Source of the DNA: CAZKUR01 sp964556005
GTDB taxonomy: Bacteria; Bacteroidota; Ignavibacteria; Ignavibacteriales; Ignavibacteriaceae
Assembly (NCBI GenBank): GCA_964556005.1
Contig: CAZKUR010000018.1
Location: 1 to 61,952, forward strand
Length of the DNA: 61,952 nucleotides
Direction of reading: 5' to 3'
This document shows, piece after piece, positions 16,874 through 26,552 of this stretch. Within the stretch, counting starts at the first letter, position 1; every line of letters starts with the position of its first letter. The notes below the pieces were generated by a model that had not been told where the DNA came from, did not search any database, and saw only the letters and a list, made by a program, of their open reading frames with translations. Made by a program: the position numbers and the translations under genes.

Positions 16874-18826
16874 ATGCATTTACACAAAACTTTTTATACG
16901 GTTTTTGTTTTTTTAATTTTTTCTATCGCTATCTTTTGTCAAAACATCTCCGGCCAATCAAAAGATACTTTATCTTACTATAAACTTTCCGATGTTGTTG
17001 TAACTGCAACAAGAACTAATACTTCAACATTAGAGCTTGCAAACTCGATAAGTATTATAGATTCATCAGAAATAGCTGTAAAAAATGACAACAACATTTT
17101 CGATCTTTTAAAAGATGTTCCCGGAGTAAGTGTAACGCAGCAAGGTTCATTTGGCTCACTTGAAAATGTTTACATACGGGGAGGCAACACGGAACATACT
17201 TTAGTTCTGCTTGACGGAGTTGAAATGAACATGCCCAGCGACCCAAGCGGCACTTTCGATTTTTCAAATTTACCGGTGGACAATATTAAACGTATTGAAG
17301 TTCTCCGCGGGCCTCAAAGCACGCTCTACGGTTCAGATGCTTTAGCGGGTGTTATAAATATTATTACAAAAGAAGGCTACGGAAAACCAAAATTTTTTTT
17401 ATCTTCAGAAGGAGGCTCATATAATACCTATAAAGGATTGCTTGGTGCAAATGGTAGTTTAAATATGCTCCACTATTCCGTAACTCTAAGCAAAATTAAA
17501 ACGGATGGATTTTCATCTGCCTCGTCTGCTTTCGGCAATACGGAAAAAGACGGTTATTCCGATTATAATGTCTCATCAAATCTTGCTTTGGATGTATCCG
17601 GAAATTTTAAATTAAAATTTTTTGGACGTTTTAACAATTCGAATGCGGATTACGACCAGCACGGCGGTATGTTCGGAGATGATCCAACTTATAAATATAA
17701 ATCTGAAGAACAGACTTACCGCCTGCAGCCTGAGTTATCTTTATTCGACGGTATGTGGACTCAGACTTTCGGAGCTTCATTTTTTAGAAATGTGAGAAAA
17801 TACAAATACGATTCTACATTGTATAATCCTTCGTCTTCTAATAGCATATATGATGGTAGAAGGATAAAGTTCGATTGGCAGAATAATTTTAAATTAGACA
17901 ATGATAACCTTTTAACCTTTGGAGTTGAAACCGAAGAAGAGCAGGCAATATCAAATTATTTTTCTTTCTCAAGTTATGGAATTTATATAAGTTCATTTCC
18001 AAAAAATTCTGCTTATTCTTCAGGCTTCTATCTTCAGGATCAATCAAAAATTTCAAATTGTCTTTTTAGTACTCTTGGGATTAGATATGATCATCATAAT
18101 CAATTTGGCGGGGAAGTAACTTATAGAATTGCCCCAGCGTATATGTTTTGGGAAACAGGAACTAAAATAAAAATAACATACGGAACAGGGTTTAAGGCTC
18201 CTTCCCTATTTTATTTGTTCGATCCTACTACAGGCAACAGCAGTTTAAAACCCGAAAAAAGTACAGGCTGGGATGCCGGGATCGAACAGTATTTTTGGAA
18301 AGATAAATTTTCTTTTGGTTTAACATATTTCGCAAATACTTTTAACAATTTGTTTGGATTGGATAGCCTTTTTAAAGCAATAAATATTAACAAAGCCGAG
18401 ACAAACGGAATAGAATTTTATTTTAATGTCTTTCCGGATGAGGCTTTCTCATTTAAAGGAAATTTTACTTATACACATTCAAAAGATTTAAGCGCTAATA
18501 CAACAGACAGCGGATTACCATTAATCCGCAGACCTAAATTTACAGCTTCACTTAATTTTAATTGTTTTTTTACAAAAGAATTAAACGCAAATGCTGAGAT
18601 AATTTATTGCGGTGAACGAGATGATAAAAATTTCAACCCATATCCCGCAGTCAGAGTTAAGCTTCCTTCATATTCTCTTGTGAATCTTGCTGCTTCTTAT
18701 CAATTATTTATTCCACTTAAATTATATACGAGAATCGAAAATCTTTTTAATACAAAATATGAAGAAGTATACGGTTACGGAACGGCTGGATTTTCAATTT
18801 ATGCCGGGTTAAAAGTAACGTTGTAA
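16874..18826 (+). CDS. btuB: TonB-dependent receptor, BtuB-like (vitamin B12 uptake)
   Basis: Outer-membrane active transporter of 650 residues. Signal peptide is about residues 1-27. A TonB-box-like DVVVTATRT lies near residue 40. The plug domain (about 50-160) contains VPGVSVTQQG, VYIRGGNTEHTLVLLDGVEMN and VLRGPQSTLYGSDALAGVINIIT. A 22-strand-type barrel runs to the end, with RIENLFNTKYEEVYGY near the C terminus. AGGAG precedes the ATG. The cobalamin riboswitch upstream supports corrinoid as substrate; sequence alone gives only the receptor class. Confidence 0.92.
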   Translation: MHLHKTFYTVFVFLIFSIAIFCQNISGQSKDTLSYYKLSDVVVTATRTNTSTLELANSISIIDSSEIAVKNDNNIFDLLKDVPGVSVTQQGSFGSLENVYIRGGNTEHTLVLLDGVEMNMPSDPSGTFDFSNLPVDNIKRIEVLRGPQSTLYGSDALAGVINIITKEGYGKPKFFLSSEGGSYNTYKGLLGANGSLNMLHYSVTLSKIKTDGFSSASSAFGNTEKDGYSDYNVSSNLALDVSGNFKLKFFGRFNNSNADYDQHGGMFGDDPTYKYKSEEQTYRLQPELSLFDGMWTQTFGASFFRNVRKYKYDSTLYNPSSSNSIYDGRRIKFDWQNNFKLDNDNLLTFGVETEEEQAISNYFSFSSYGIYISSFPKNSAYSSGFYLQDQSKISNCLFSTLGIRYDHHNQFGGEVTYRIAPAYMFWETGTKIKITYGTGFKAPSLFYLFDPTTGNSSLKPEKSTGWDAGIEQYFWKDKFSFGLTYFANTFNNLFGLDSLFKAININKAETNGIEFYFNVFPDEAFSFKGNFTYTHSKDLSANTTDSGLPLIRRPKFTASLNFNCFFTKELNANAEIIYCGERDDKNFNPYPAVRVKLPSYSLVNLAASYQLFIPLKLYTRIENLFNTKYEEVYGYGTAGFSIYAGLKVTL

Positions 18827-18834
18827 ATCAATAA

Positions 18835-18862
18835 TTGTGAGTTAAAGACTAAAGTAATTTTG
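18835..18862 (+). promoter_or_regulatory. Possible promoter upstream of the small membrane protein
   Basis: TTG (18835-18837), a 17-bp spacer and TAATTTTG (18855-18862). The -7 element is a perfect match, but the spacer is shorter than in the other cases. The downstream gene may therefore have its own promoter in addition to riboswitch readthrough. Confidence 0.35.
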
Positions 18863-18947
18863 AAATGAATATTAAATCTTTTTATCTTAAACATTAATTA
18901 AAGAATCATTATTTAAATTACCTTCATTGTATTTGAAAGGAGTAAAA

Positions 18948-19478
18948 ATGGAATCCACGAAATCGAATTCACGGTTTTTTATTCTTCTGGGAATGGTTTT
19001 AGCAGCTTCGTTTGTAAGATTGATCCCTCATCCGCCGAACTTTGCACCGATTATGGCAGTTGCATTATTTAGCGGCGCTTATTTTGTAAATAAAAAATTC
19101 GCGTACACAATCCCGATCATCGCAATGTTTTTAACAGATATGATAATCGGTTTTCATACTATGATGATTGCAGTTTATTTCAGCTTCGTTTTGATTGTAT
19201 TTTTGGGTTCCATCATGCTTAAGAAAGTAAAATTTACAAATGTATTTGCTGCAACGGTGATTGCTTCTCTTGTATTTTTCTTAATTACCAACTTCAGTGT
19301 TTGGGCGATGGGAACTATTTATCCCAAATCATTTGCCGGGTTGGCAACTTGCTATACTGCCGCAATTCCGTTTTTCAATAATTCATTAGCAGGAAATTTA
19401 TTCTATGTTACTTTAATGTTTGGTGCATTTGAATTTATAAAGGTAAAGTTCCCTAAAACTGTTGGAGTCAATGCATAA
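18948..19478 (+). CDS. Small integral membrane protein (DUF6580-like), possible B12-linked transporter component
   Basis: 176 residues from the preferred start, which has GAAAGGAG seven bases upstream; a start seven codons earlier lacks such a site. Five or so hydrophobic segments cover most of the length, with the conserved-looking LIPHPPNFAPIMAVALFSGAY near the N terminus and ATCYTAAIPFFNNSLAGNLFY near the C terminus. The pattern resembles small membrane proteins annotated as DUF6580 and, loosely, ECF-type S components. It follows the riboswitch-controlled receptor by about 120 bp. Corrinoid transport is an inference from position, not shown by motifs. Confidence 0.65.
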   Translation: MESTKSNSRFFILLGMVLAASFVRLIPHPPNFAPIMAVALFSGAYFVNKKFAYTIPIIAMFLTDMIIGFHTMMIAVYFSFVLIVFLGSIMLKKVKFTNVFAATVIASLVFFLITNFSVWAMGTIYPKSFAGLATCYTAAIPFFNNSLAGNLFYVTLMFGAFEFIKVKFPKTVGVNA

Positions 19479-19605
19479 TCTATTGAGGGGCGGTAATACA
19501 CCGCCCAACTTTAAATCTATTAAACTTTGGGAAAAACATTACTCGATTTCTTACAGCTAATCTGGGAATCCAGTTATTCTGTTAACTTATTCTTTCGCTG
19601 GAATT

Positions 19606-20328
19606 CTATCCCTGACTTAAATTCTCCCATATATAATTATCGGAATATCTTTTTGCTGTATCTAATTGTTCTTTTGTTTTAATAGTCCAGCTAAGCACAG
19701 GTATTCCATTTTGCCTTAGCTTCTCCGTCCATAGACCTGGCAAAAGATCGATGTTACAAGATAAAAAGTCCGGTTTCGCAAAAAGACGAAACAGCTTATT
19801 TGCAGCAATAGCGCTCTGATTTAATATAGAATTTGAAGTATCGAAAGCAGATACCAGCTGGCCGGTATCAATTAACGGGAAATTTTTTTTGATCCAATAA
19901 CGGCTGTAAGGACTAAACGAATGAACGGCAATATAGCCTTTATAACTTTTTAGTGACTTCAGCAATTCATTTTCTAAAATGCCGAAAGTCGTACCGTTTT
20001 TTATATCGATTAGCAGCGAAACTTTACCGTTGACCAATTCTAATACTTCTTCAATAATGGGTATTGAGGATTCGGTATTTTTTAGCTTTATTTTTTTTAA
20101 TTCACTTAAATTGATTTCAGTTATTTTGTTTTTAATTCCGGTAAGCCTTTCCAAATTATTGTCGTGAAATACTACAACTTTTTTATCGGCTGTAATATGA
20201 ACATCCAATTCTATAGAATGATTTCCGGCTAATGCTTTTTCAAAAGCCGGTATTGAGTTCTCTATGATAGTTTTATTATCAAATAAGCCTCTGTGTGCAA
20301 ACGGAATTTCCAATAATTGATTATTCAA
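19606..20328 (-). CDS. Glycerophosphodiester phosphodiesterase
   Basis: GDPD-family TIM-barrel hydrolase, splitting glycerophosphodiesters to glycerol 3-phosphate and an alcohol. 240 residues. Signature residues are His12-Arg13 (AHRG), Glu23 (ENSIPAF), Glu40 and Asp42 (IELDVHIT) and His55 (VVVFHDNNLERLTG). Metal-binding and acid-base positions are thus intact. The start is a TTG with GAAGG five bases upstream; no ATG fits better. No signal peptide, so it is cytoplasmic. Confidence 0.9.
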   Translation of the reverse strand: MNNQLLEIPFAHRGLFDNKTIIENSIPAFEKALAGNHSIELDVHITADKKVVVFHDNNLERLTGIKNKITEINLSELKKIKLKNTESSIPIIEEVLELVNGKVSLLIDIKNGTTFGILENELLKSLKSYKGYIAVHSFSPYSRYWIKKNFPLIDTGQLVSAFDTSNSILNQSAIAANKLFRLFAKPDFLSCNIDLLPGLWTEKLRQNGIPVLSWTIKTKEQLDTAKRYSDNYIWENLSQG

Positions 20329-20417
20329 ATTTACCTTCGAAATTATAAAATCTTATTTAATACCGGTTTAATCTTTAGAACATTAAAGTAGAACACAATT
20401 TATTATGTTTGATAAAA

Positions 20418-21917
20418 TTATTTATTTATCTCGTATAAAATCCAGCCTGATTGCTGGTAGCTACCGGGAAGTCTGAACAATTCTTTTAAATTATAATTAG
20501 ATTTTAGGTATTTCCAATTTATCATCGGCAGCTCATTCTTCCATTGCATTTGAAATTTACTTTTATTGAATAAAACATATGAACCGGCATTCACATCCGA
20601 TATTTTTGAATCGTACAGGTTAACCAACTTATTTCTAATCCCATAATATTTAAGAGCTCCGTTAAGGTAAAAAGTGTAAAGTGTTCTGGAACCGTCATAA
20701 TTCATTAAAATATTTGCTGTTTCCTTTTCGAATTTATTCAGGTTGTATATTCCGATTGAATATTTATAAATGAGCATACATTGAATAATTAAAAAAATAA
20801 TGAACGCTGGCTTCCGGTATTTCTTTTTTAGAAATTTATCAGTGACTCTTAAAAAACCCGGATATAATAGAAGAATAGCAAGAGGATATGCTGGAATTAG
20901 AAAACGAAAATCCTGGTAAGGAATACCCGCTAAAAAAATAAAATAAAGCAAAAGAGAAGAAACGATTATTTTGAAATAATTTTTCTTAAAATCCTCAACT
21001 CTTAAAAAAAATAAAAAAAGAATACCTGAAAAAATAAACGCAGGATAAATCAGATTTGAAAAAGGATAAATTATATTTATTTGCCCATAAGTTTCATAAC
21101 CGTTTGCAGTTAAAAACCCGGCTGAGAAAAAATTTTTGACAGACCATTCTTTTAACCATTCGTGCCCTAAAAAGCTCATAGAATTTCCGCGATCAATAAT
21201 CAAATGTGGAAGAACAGCTAAAACAACTATTGCGAGTCCGATAATAAGTTTTCTTAAATCAAATTTTTTTAAAAATAATACAAGCAGATAAATAGAAGGA
21301 ATTAGGATAACGACAAAATTTACATACCTGGTAATAAGAGAAAGCATTATAAAAAATATTGCAAGAGTAAAATCTCTAATCGAATTGTTTTTTGAATATT
21401 TACAAAGGTGATAAAGCAATCCGATTATGCACAAAACGGAAAGTGATTCAGACATAACAAGAAAAGCCGAACGAAATAAATATGGAGAGAGGAAATAGAA
21501 TAATATGACAAAATATATTCTTTTATTTGATGTGTCGTCAAAAAACAATTCTAGGAATTTATCGATATATATTACTGAAAAGACGAATGCAAATAATGAA
21601 ATTAGCTGAAGTGAAATATCCGAATTATTAATAATTAAATTTAGAATAGCTCCGGCTAAAGGGTAACCTACGGGCCAAAAGAATTGTCCGGGGTTTATAC
21701 CGCTATAAAAAAAATGATCGAGCCGGCCGGAATATCTTAAATATTCATATGCATCCTGGCCGTATAACCCGTTGAATCCTGCAATTATTCTTATTACAAT
21801 TAAAAGAAAAATTAAAACAATTAATAACAAAATCCGGTTTTGATTGTTTCCCAATAATTTTTTAAAAGAATTTTTTAAGCGAAAAAAAATATTTTTTAAA
21901 GTCGAAGCGTGATTCAT
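20418..21917 (-). CDS. Polytopic membrane protein, GT-C (PMT/ArnT-like) glycosyltransferase candidate
   Basis: 499 residues with about 10-12 hydrophobic segments starting at residue 27. The first long extracytoplasmic loop carries GQDAYEYLRYSG, the acidic loop position used as catalytic centre by GT-C enzymes that take sugars from polyprenyl phosphates. A soluble C-terminal tail of roughly 100 residues follows. The family is inferred from topology and this loop. Substrate unknown. It is monocistronic as far as can be seen, between GDPD and a divergent HAD gene. Confidence 0.65.
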   Translation of the reverse strand: MNHASTLKNIFFRLKNSFKKLLGNNQNRILLLIVLIFLLIVIRIIAGFNGLYGQDAYEYLRYSGRLDHFFYSGINPGQFFWPVGYPLAGAILNLIINNSDISLQLISLFAFVFSVIYIDKFLELFFDDTSNKRIYFVILFYFLSPYLFRSAFLVMSESLSVLCIIGLLYHLCKYSKNNSIRDFTLAIFFIMLSLITRYVNFVVILIPSIYLLVLFLKKFDLRKLIIGLAIVVLAVLPHLIIDRGNSMSFLGHEWLKEWSVKNFFSAGFLTANGYETYGQINIIYPFSNLIYPAFIFSGILFLFFLRVEDFKKNYFKIIVSSLLLYFIFLAGIPYQDFRFLIPAYPLAILLLYPGFLRVTDKFLKKKYRKPAFIIFLIIQCMLIYKYSIGIYNLNKFEKETANILMNYDGSRTLYTFYLNGALKYYGIRNKLVNLYDSKISDVNAGSYVLFNKSKFQMQWKNELPMINWKYLKSNYNLKELFRLPGSYQQSGWILYEINK

Positions 21918-22110
21918 TAATTACTTCATTTTCAAATTGTATTTGCAGAATAATCTCGATAAGCCGGTTTAGATGATCTAAATATATTAAATTCCAATGT
22001 GATTTCAATATAAACGGATTCGCACATTGCCGGTTTTTTATTTACCGCCAAAGCTAATATCATTTCAATGATATTTCTCTACTAAAAATTATTTTACCTA
22101 ATTTTAGGAA

Positions 22111-22920
22111 ATGAAAAAATTAACAAATAATAATTTACAAATGAAAATGCCCCCCGTTTTAATTGATTTCGATGGAGTGCTGAAAATCGGCAATTCGGTT
22201 GCAGAAGATGCAAATGAATTTTTAAACTATTTGGATAAAAACGATATTCCTTTCTTTGTTATCAGCAATTCAACTTTAAGAACTTCGGATAATCTAAAAA
22301 AATTTTTATATGAACACGGCATCAAAGTTAAATTGAATGCAATGACAACAGTCGATGCATCGCTTAATTACATCAAAAATTATTACAAAAAAATTTCCGT
22401 TTATTGTATTGATGAAATCAAAAAGGTTTTTGAAGAATATATTGACGATAAAAAACCGGAAGCTGTTTTAATAGGCGATATCGGTAAGAACTGGAATTAC
22501 GAAACATTGAATGATATTTTCAGGAAAGTTTACAGCGGTGCTGATTTAATTGCCATGCAGAAAAATAAATTCTGGAAACCGGACGGTACTAATTTATGCC
22601 TGGATGCAGGATCTTTTATTGCAGCAATAGAGCATGCCTCTTCAAAAAATTCCATTTTAATTGGTAAACCATCTGAACTTTATTTTAAATCTGCTCTGGA
22701 AATGCTCGGCTTCAAAAATGCTGAGAACTTTATAATGATCGGTGACGATCTCGAAACAGATATTGTTGGATCTCAAAAAATCGGCGGGAAAGGAATTCTC
22801 GTTTTTACAGGTAAAACAAAATATCCACTTCCAAAAGATTCTTCAATAAAACCGAATTATGAAGCAAAAAATTTAACTGAAGTAATTAGTATCCTGAATT
22901 CGATTGAGAATCGAATTTGA
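22111..22920 (+). CDS. HAD-superfamily phosphatase, NagD-like (HAD-IIA)
   Basis: 269-residue cytoplasmic hydrolase. Motif I is LIDFDGVL with nucleophile Asp19 and Asp21. Motif II is FFVISNST. Motif III lysine lies in ILIGKPSE, and motif IV is MIGDDLETDI. The C2-type cap between motifs II and III (about residues 70-190) is typical of NagD/p-nitrophenyl phosphatase relatives. Substrates in this group are small phosphate esters such as sugar or nucleotide monophosphates. It converges on the ATP-grasp gene, 10 bp apart. Confidence 0.88.
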   Translation: MKKLTNNNLQMKMPPVLIDFDGVLKIGNSVAEDANEFLNYLDKNDIPFFVISNSTLRTSDNLKKFLYEHGIKVKLNAMTTVDASLNYIKNYYKKISVYCIDEIKKVFEEYIDDKKPEAVLIGDIGKNWNYETLNDIFRKVYSGADLIAMQKNKFWKPDGTNLCLDAGSFIAAIEHASSKNSILIGKPSELYFKSALEMLGFKNAENFIMIGDDLETDIVGSQKIGGKGILVFTGKTKYPLPKDSSIKPNYEAKNLTEVISILNSIENRI

Positions 22921-22930
22921 ATTATTGAAA

Positions 22931-24022
22931 TTATTTACCGACGAATTGTAAAGATGGCTGATCTTTTAAATTTTGTCCCCTCAAATAGGCAAAATCAATT
23001 ATCTTCTTAAGCGCACGTGCGTATGAAAATCCTGCTGCATCTGCGGACCTCATAAAACCTGCGCCTTCGGTTAAATCCGGGTTCGGATTTACTTCCAGAA
23101 CATAAAGTTCATTATTTTTAGATAAGCGCATATCTACCCTTGCATAATCTCTCGCTCCCATTATCTTAAATGCTTTCAATGCAATTTTCTTTGCTTTCAT
23201 CTCAATTTCTTTTGGAAGCGGAGCGGGACATATCGGGATAGTTTTGTGATATGCCTCATGCTTTGGTTCCCATTTTGCCTGGTAGCTTACGATATTAAAA
23301 AGATGATCCGGCATTTCGGAGAAATCTATTTCGCTTATAGGCAAGGCTCTCGGTTTTTTATCTCCAAGCACGGCAACGTTCAACTCTCTCCCTTCGATAT
23401 ATTCTTCTACAAGAGCAGGCTGAATAAAATAATGAAAGACATAATCGATTCTGTCTTTCAACTGTGCCTTATTTCTAACAATTGATTCGTTATCAATCCC
23501 GACGCTTGCATCTTCAAAAGCAGGCTTTATAATAAGGGGAAAAGTTAAATCACACCGGTAGGTTTTTTGCGGTTTTCGAAAAACCATAAACCTTGGGGTT
23601 TGAATATTTGAATTTGTGAGAATTCTCTTTGCCAAAATTTTATTTTGACAGTTTGCCAACGCCAATGGCGGTGCACCCGTATATGGAATTTTCAATAACT
23701 CAAAAAGCCCCACAATATTCATTTCAAGTCTTGAATTCTCTTTATAAATTTCAATAAAATTAAAGAGGACATCGGGTTTATTTTTGTTCAAATCTTTAAG
23801 AAGAGTCTGGATATTATCCCTGATATTTAAAGTATAGGATTCGATACCCACTTTATTTAACTTTTTAACAAGAATTTCGTACTCTTCAATCGGAGTTAAA
23901 TTATCGACTTCAAAGTATGGTACGAAATCCAGTTTTTCACTATTATTTACGGCTGGTTTTTTATAAAGTTCGGGATTTGGCTCATTGTAGGCAATCAGAA
24001 CTTTCAATTTTTTAGATTTCAT
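22931..24022 (-). CDS. D-alanine-D-alanine-ligase-like ATP-grasp enzyme
   Basis: 363 residues. The N-terminal preATP-grasp domain has KPDVLFNFIEIYKENSR and YTGAPPLALANCQNK. The ATP-grasp core has FPLIIKPAFEDASVGI, LVEEYIEGRELNVAVLG and the metal-binding end VLEVNPNPDLTEGAGF. These enzymes join a carboxylate to an amine through an acyl-phosphate. It is not the housekeeping Ddl in an obvious cell-wall context. It is divergent from a C39-like peptidase gene 112 bp away, and other amidoligase genes lie 5 kb on, so a role in peptide or amino-acid ligation is likely. The product is unknown. Confidence 0.82.
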   Translation of the reverse strand: MKSKKLKVLIAYNEPNPELYKKPAVNNSEKLDFVPYFEVDNLTPIEEYEILVKKLNKVGIESYTLNIRDNIQTLLKDLNKNKPDVLFNFIEIYKENSRLEMNIVGLFELLKIPYTGAPPLALANCQNKILAKRILTNSNIQTPRFMVFRKPQKTYRCDLTFPLIIKPAFEDASVGIDNESIVRNKAQLKDRIDYVFHYFIQPALVEEYIEGRELNVAVLGDKKPRALPISEIDFSEMPDHLFNIVSYQAKWEPKHEAYHKTIPICPAPLPKEIEMKAKKIALKAFKIMGARDYARVDMRLSKNNELYVLEVNPNPDLTEGAGFMRSADAAGFSYARALKKIIDFAYLRGQNLKDQPSLQFVGK

Positions 24023-24134
24023 ATTTTTAAAAATAAATAAAATTGAAAATGGGACAAAATTTTTTAAAGTTTAACAATGTTTTAATTCTAATTAAAATTT
24101 ATAATTTTATTTGTAAAAATAATAAAACTAATCT

Positions 24135-24974
24135 ATGAGCTTCTACCCGCAGCCTTACAAATACCAGTGTGGACCTTTTGCGTTAAAGTACGCTTTGGTA
24201 ATGCTGGGTGAATTTGAAAATGAAAGAGAGATCGGCCGGAAAGCCGGCAGCACATGGTGGTATGGAACTGATGAGATCGGACTGGCAAAAGCTGCTAAAA
24301 GTTTCGGTTGTAAAATGAAATATTTCCGAAGAGAAGATCCTGAAGATGCAATTAAAATTCTCACACATCATTTGAAGCAGGGTCTTCCCTGTATTTTAAG
24401 TGTAGATAACTGGGAACATTGGTTCACCGTAATCAATGAGCAGAAAAATAAATTTATCGTTGTCGACAGCGCATTAGATAAAGTGATTGTCATTTACACG
24501 GCAAACCAGCTTTTAAAAAGGTGGAAATATACCGACGACGAAACGGGATTTTTCAGCTACGACGGTTATGCACTTACATGCAAGTTCAGGCCGAAAACCA
24601 AAGCTAACTTCTCTCTTGAAAAAGCAAGATATGTGATGAGGGACAGCAACAAACAATTAGCCCAGCAATGGGATACTTATTTTAATGATCTAATTTCAAT
24701 ATGCAGACCGATTAGTTCGCATTCCGTTCAAACAATTTCATTTGCCGAATTCCTGCGAAGACATGAAAAACTTTTGGTAAACCAGGTAGCCATCTGGCAC
24801 GGCCAGCCAAGTTACACGGAGTTAAGAAAAATTCTAAAAAATCTAAGATTTGTTGCGGAAGTTTACAATTTGGTAATTTATAAAGATGATCAGAAAAAAG
24901 CGCTTGTAGATCTTGCTTCAATATTAATGATGTACGCATGCGGAAAGTACGGAATGGATCCAATTTATCAATAA
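24135..24974 (+). CDS. C39-like papain-fold cysteine peptidase
   Basis: 279 residues without signal peptide. The N-terminal ~130 residues have papain-fold features of peptidase family C39: Cys12 in YQCGPFALKYAL, His95 in EHWFTVI and Asp111 in VVDSALD. The remaining ~150 residues are helical and unassigned. Unlike bacteriocin exporters of the C39 type, there are no ABC transporter domains. It is divergent from an ATP-grasp ligase and followed 15 bp later by an isochorismatase-like gene. It may cleave or transfer a peptide made by the ligases nearby; that is inference. Confidence 0.75.
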   Translation: MSFYPQPYKYQCGPFALKYALVMLGEFENEREIGRKAGSTWWYGTDEIGLAKAAKSFGCKMKYFRREDPEDAIKILTHHLKQGLPCILSVDNWEHWFTVINEQKNKFIVVDSALDKVIVIYTANQLLKRWKYTDDETGFFSYDGYALTCKFRPKTKANFSLEKARYVMRDSNKQLAQQWDTYFNDLISICRPISSHSVQTISFAEFLRRHEKLLVNQVAIWHGQPSYTELRKILKNLRFVAEVYNLVIYKDDQKKALVDLASILMMYACGKYGMDPIYQ

Positions 24975-24988
24975 TAGAAAGAAAAAAT

Positions 24989-25558
24989 ATGGAATCGGTA
25001 ATTAAAAGAAATGAAAAAATATTAGTTAGAGATAACACTGCATTATTAATAATAGATATTCAAGAAAAAATATTAGCAGTTATGCAAAATCCAAAAATGG
25101 TTGTTGACAATACGTTAAAAACCATCAAAGGATTTAAAGAACTAAACCTGCCTATTTTTTATACCGAACAGTATCCGAAAGGATTGGGCCCGACTGCTCC
25201 GGCACTGTTGAAAGAGCTTGAAGGATTAAGTGCAATTCAAAAAATGATGTTTAGCTGTTTCGGTGCAGACAATTTATTCCAACGGTTACGCGATAATAAT
25301 ATATCTCAAGTTGTCGTAGCCGGAATAGAGACTCATGTTTGTGTTCAACAGACGGTACTCGATTTGATTGCAAATAATTTTCAGGTTGATATTTTAGCAA
25401 ATGCAACCTCTTCAAGACATGAAATCGATTATAACGCTGCACTTCAAAGAATGAGCCGTCACGGTGCCGAAGTTACAACCGTAGAATCTGCATTGTTTGA
25501 AATACTCAATGAAAGCGGTACGGACGAATTCAAGAGTATTTCCAAGATAATTAAATAA
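24989..25558 (+). CDS. Isochorismatase-like cysteine hydrolase (YcaC/nicotinamidase superfamily)
   Basis: 189 residues from ATG 24989; an upstream start would overlap the previous gene by 37 bp. The catalytic triad of the superfamily is visible: Asp in LLIIDIQEK, Lys in QYPKGLGP, and Cys in VAGIETHVCVQQT with its cis-peptide neighbour. Members hydrolyse amides, isochorismate or peroxidic substrates; the substrate here is not known. It is second in a run of four co-directional genes. Confidence 0.85.
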   Translation: MESVIKRNEKILVRDNTALLIIDIQEKILAVMQNPKMVVDNTLKTIKGFKELNLPIFYTEQYPKGLGPTAPALLKELEGLSAIQKMMFSCFGADNLFQRLRDNNISQVVVAGIETHVCVQQTVLDLIANNFQVDILANATSSRHEIDYNAALQRMSRHGAEVTTVESALFEILNESGTDEFKSISKIIK

Positions 25559-25590
25559 ATTTTTTCATCCCACAATCCGGGAGAATAAAG

Positions 25591-26529
25591 ATGAACGGAG
25601 TAAACGGAATTCATCACATAACGGCAATTGCAGGCAGTCCGCAAAATAATTATGATTTTTATGCAAAGATTTTAGGACTAAGGCTTGTAAAAAAAACTAT
25701 CAATTTCGATGATCCGTTTACTTACCATTTATATTTCGGCGATGACACAGGTAAACCCGGTACTATTATTACATTTTTCCCATGGGGTGAAGAGGGATAT
25801 AAAGGCAGGCGCGGTAACGGACAGGTATCAACAATTTCATTTTCTATTTTAAGTGAATCGGTTGATTTTTGGGTACACAGGATAGAGAATTTTCAAATAG
25901 ATTTTTCGGGCCCATTTAAGAGATTTAACGAAAATATTATTTTGTTTGAAGATCCAGATGGAATCGAACTGGAACTTTGTACACATGAAGCTGAAACAAG
26001 AAACGGATGGTCAAATGGAGAAATCCCGGTTGAACATTCCATTAGAGGATTTTTCGGTGTGACTCTTTCCGAAAATGATTTTATTAAAACTCAAAATCTT
26101 CTGTTCAATCCTTTAAATTTTAAGAAGGTAGATGAATTTGAAAAAAGGATAAGATATGAATCCGGAAACGGCGGGCCAGGTACTTACGTTGACATTTTAA
26201 ATCTGCCAAATGAATTTACCGGAAGAATAGGAGTCGGCGCAGTTCATCATGTTGCATGGAGAGTTAAAGATGATGAACACCAGCTTGAACTTAGAGAAAA
26301 ACTTATAAAATCAGGAGCGAATGTAACTCCGGTAATAAATAGGAATTACTTTCATTCAATCTATTTTAAAGAACCCGGCAATGTTTTATTCGAGGCTGCC
26401 ACCGATCCGCCGGGATTTATGATTGATGAAGATAAAAACAGTCTGGGCGCGAATTTAAAATTACCTCCTTGGTTTGAAAATAAAAGAGATGAAATTGAAT
26501 CAAAGCTCCTTCCCCTAAAAACGAATTAA
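25591..26529 (+). CDS. Ring-cleaving (VOC) dioxygenase-like protein, MhqO-type
   Basis: 312 residues made of two vicinal-oxygen-chelate halves. Metal ligands of the N-terminal half are His in GIHHITAI and Glu in EDPDGIELEL. The second half has GAVHHVAWRV and NVLFEAATDPPG. The pattern matches hydroquinone-specific and related dioxygenases (MhqO/MhqE, PcpA-like) that use Fe(II). The next gene is an MhqD-like esterase, a pairing known from quinone stress operons. Substrate is inferred, not proved. Confidence 0.8.
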   Translation: MNGVNGIHHITAIAGSPQNNYDFYAKILGLRLVKKTINFDDPFTYHLYFGDDTGKPGTIITFFPWGEEGYKGRRGNGQVSTISFSILSESVDFWVHRIENFQIDFSGPFKRFNENIILFEDPDGIELELCTHEAETRNGWSNGEIPVEHSIRGFFGVTLSENDFIKTQNLLFNPLNFKKVDEFEKRIRYESGNGGPGTYVDILNLPNEFTGRIGVGAVHHVAWRVKDDEHQLELREKLIKSGANVTPVINRNYFHSIYFKEPGNVLFEAATDPPGFMIDEDKNSLGANLKLPPWFENKRDEIESKLLPLKTN

Positions 26530-26552
26530 AATTATAAACAAGGAAAAATATT

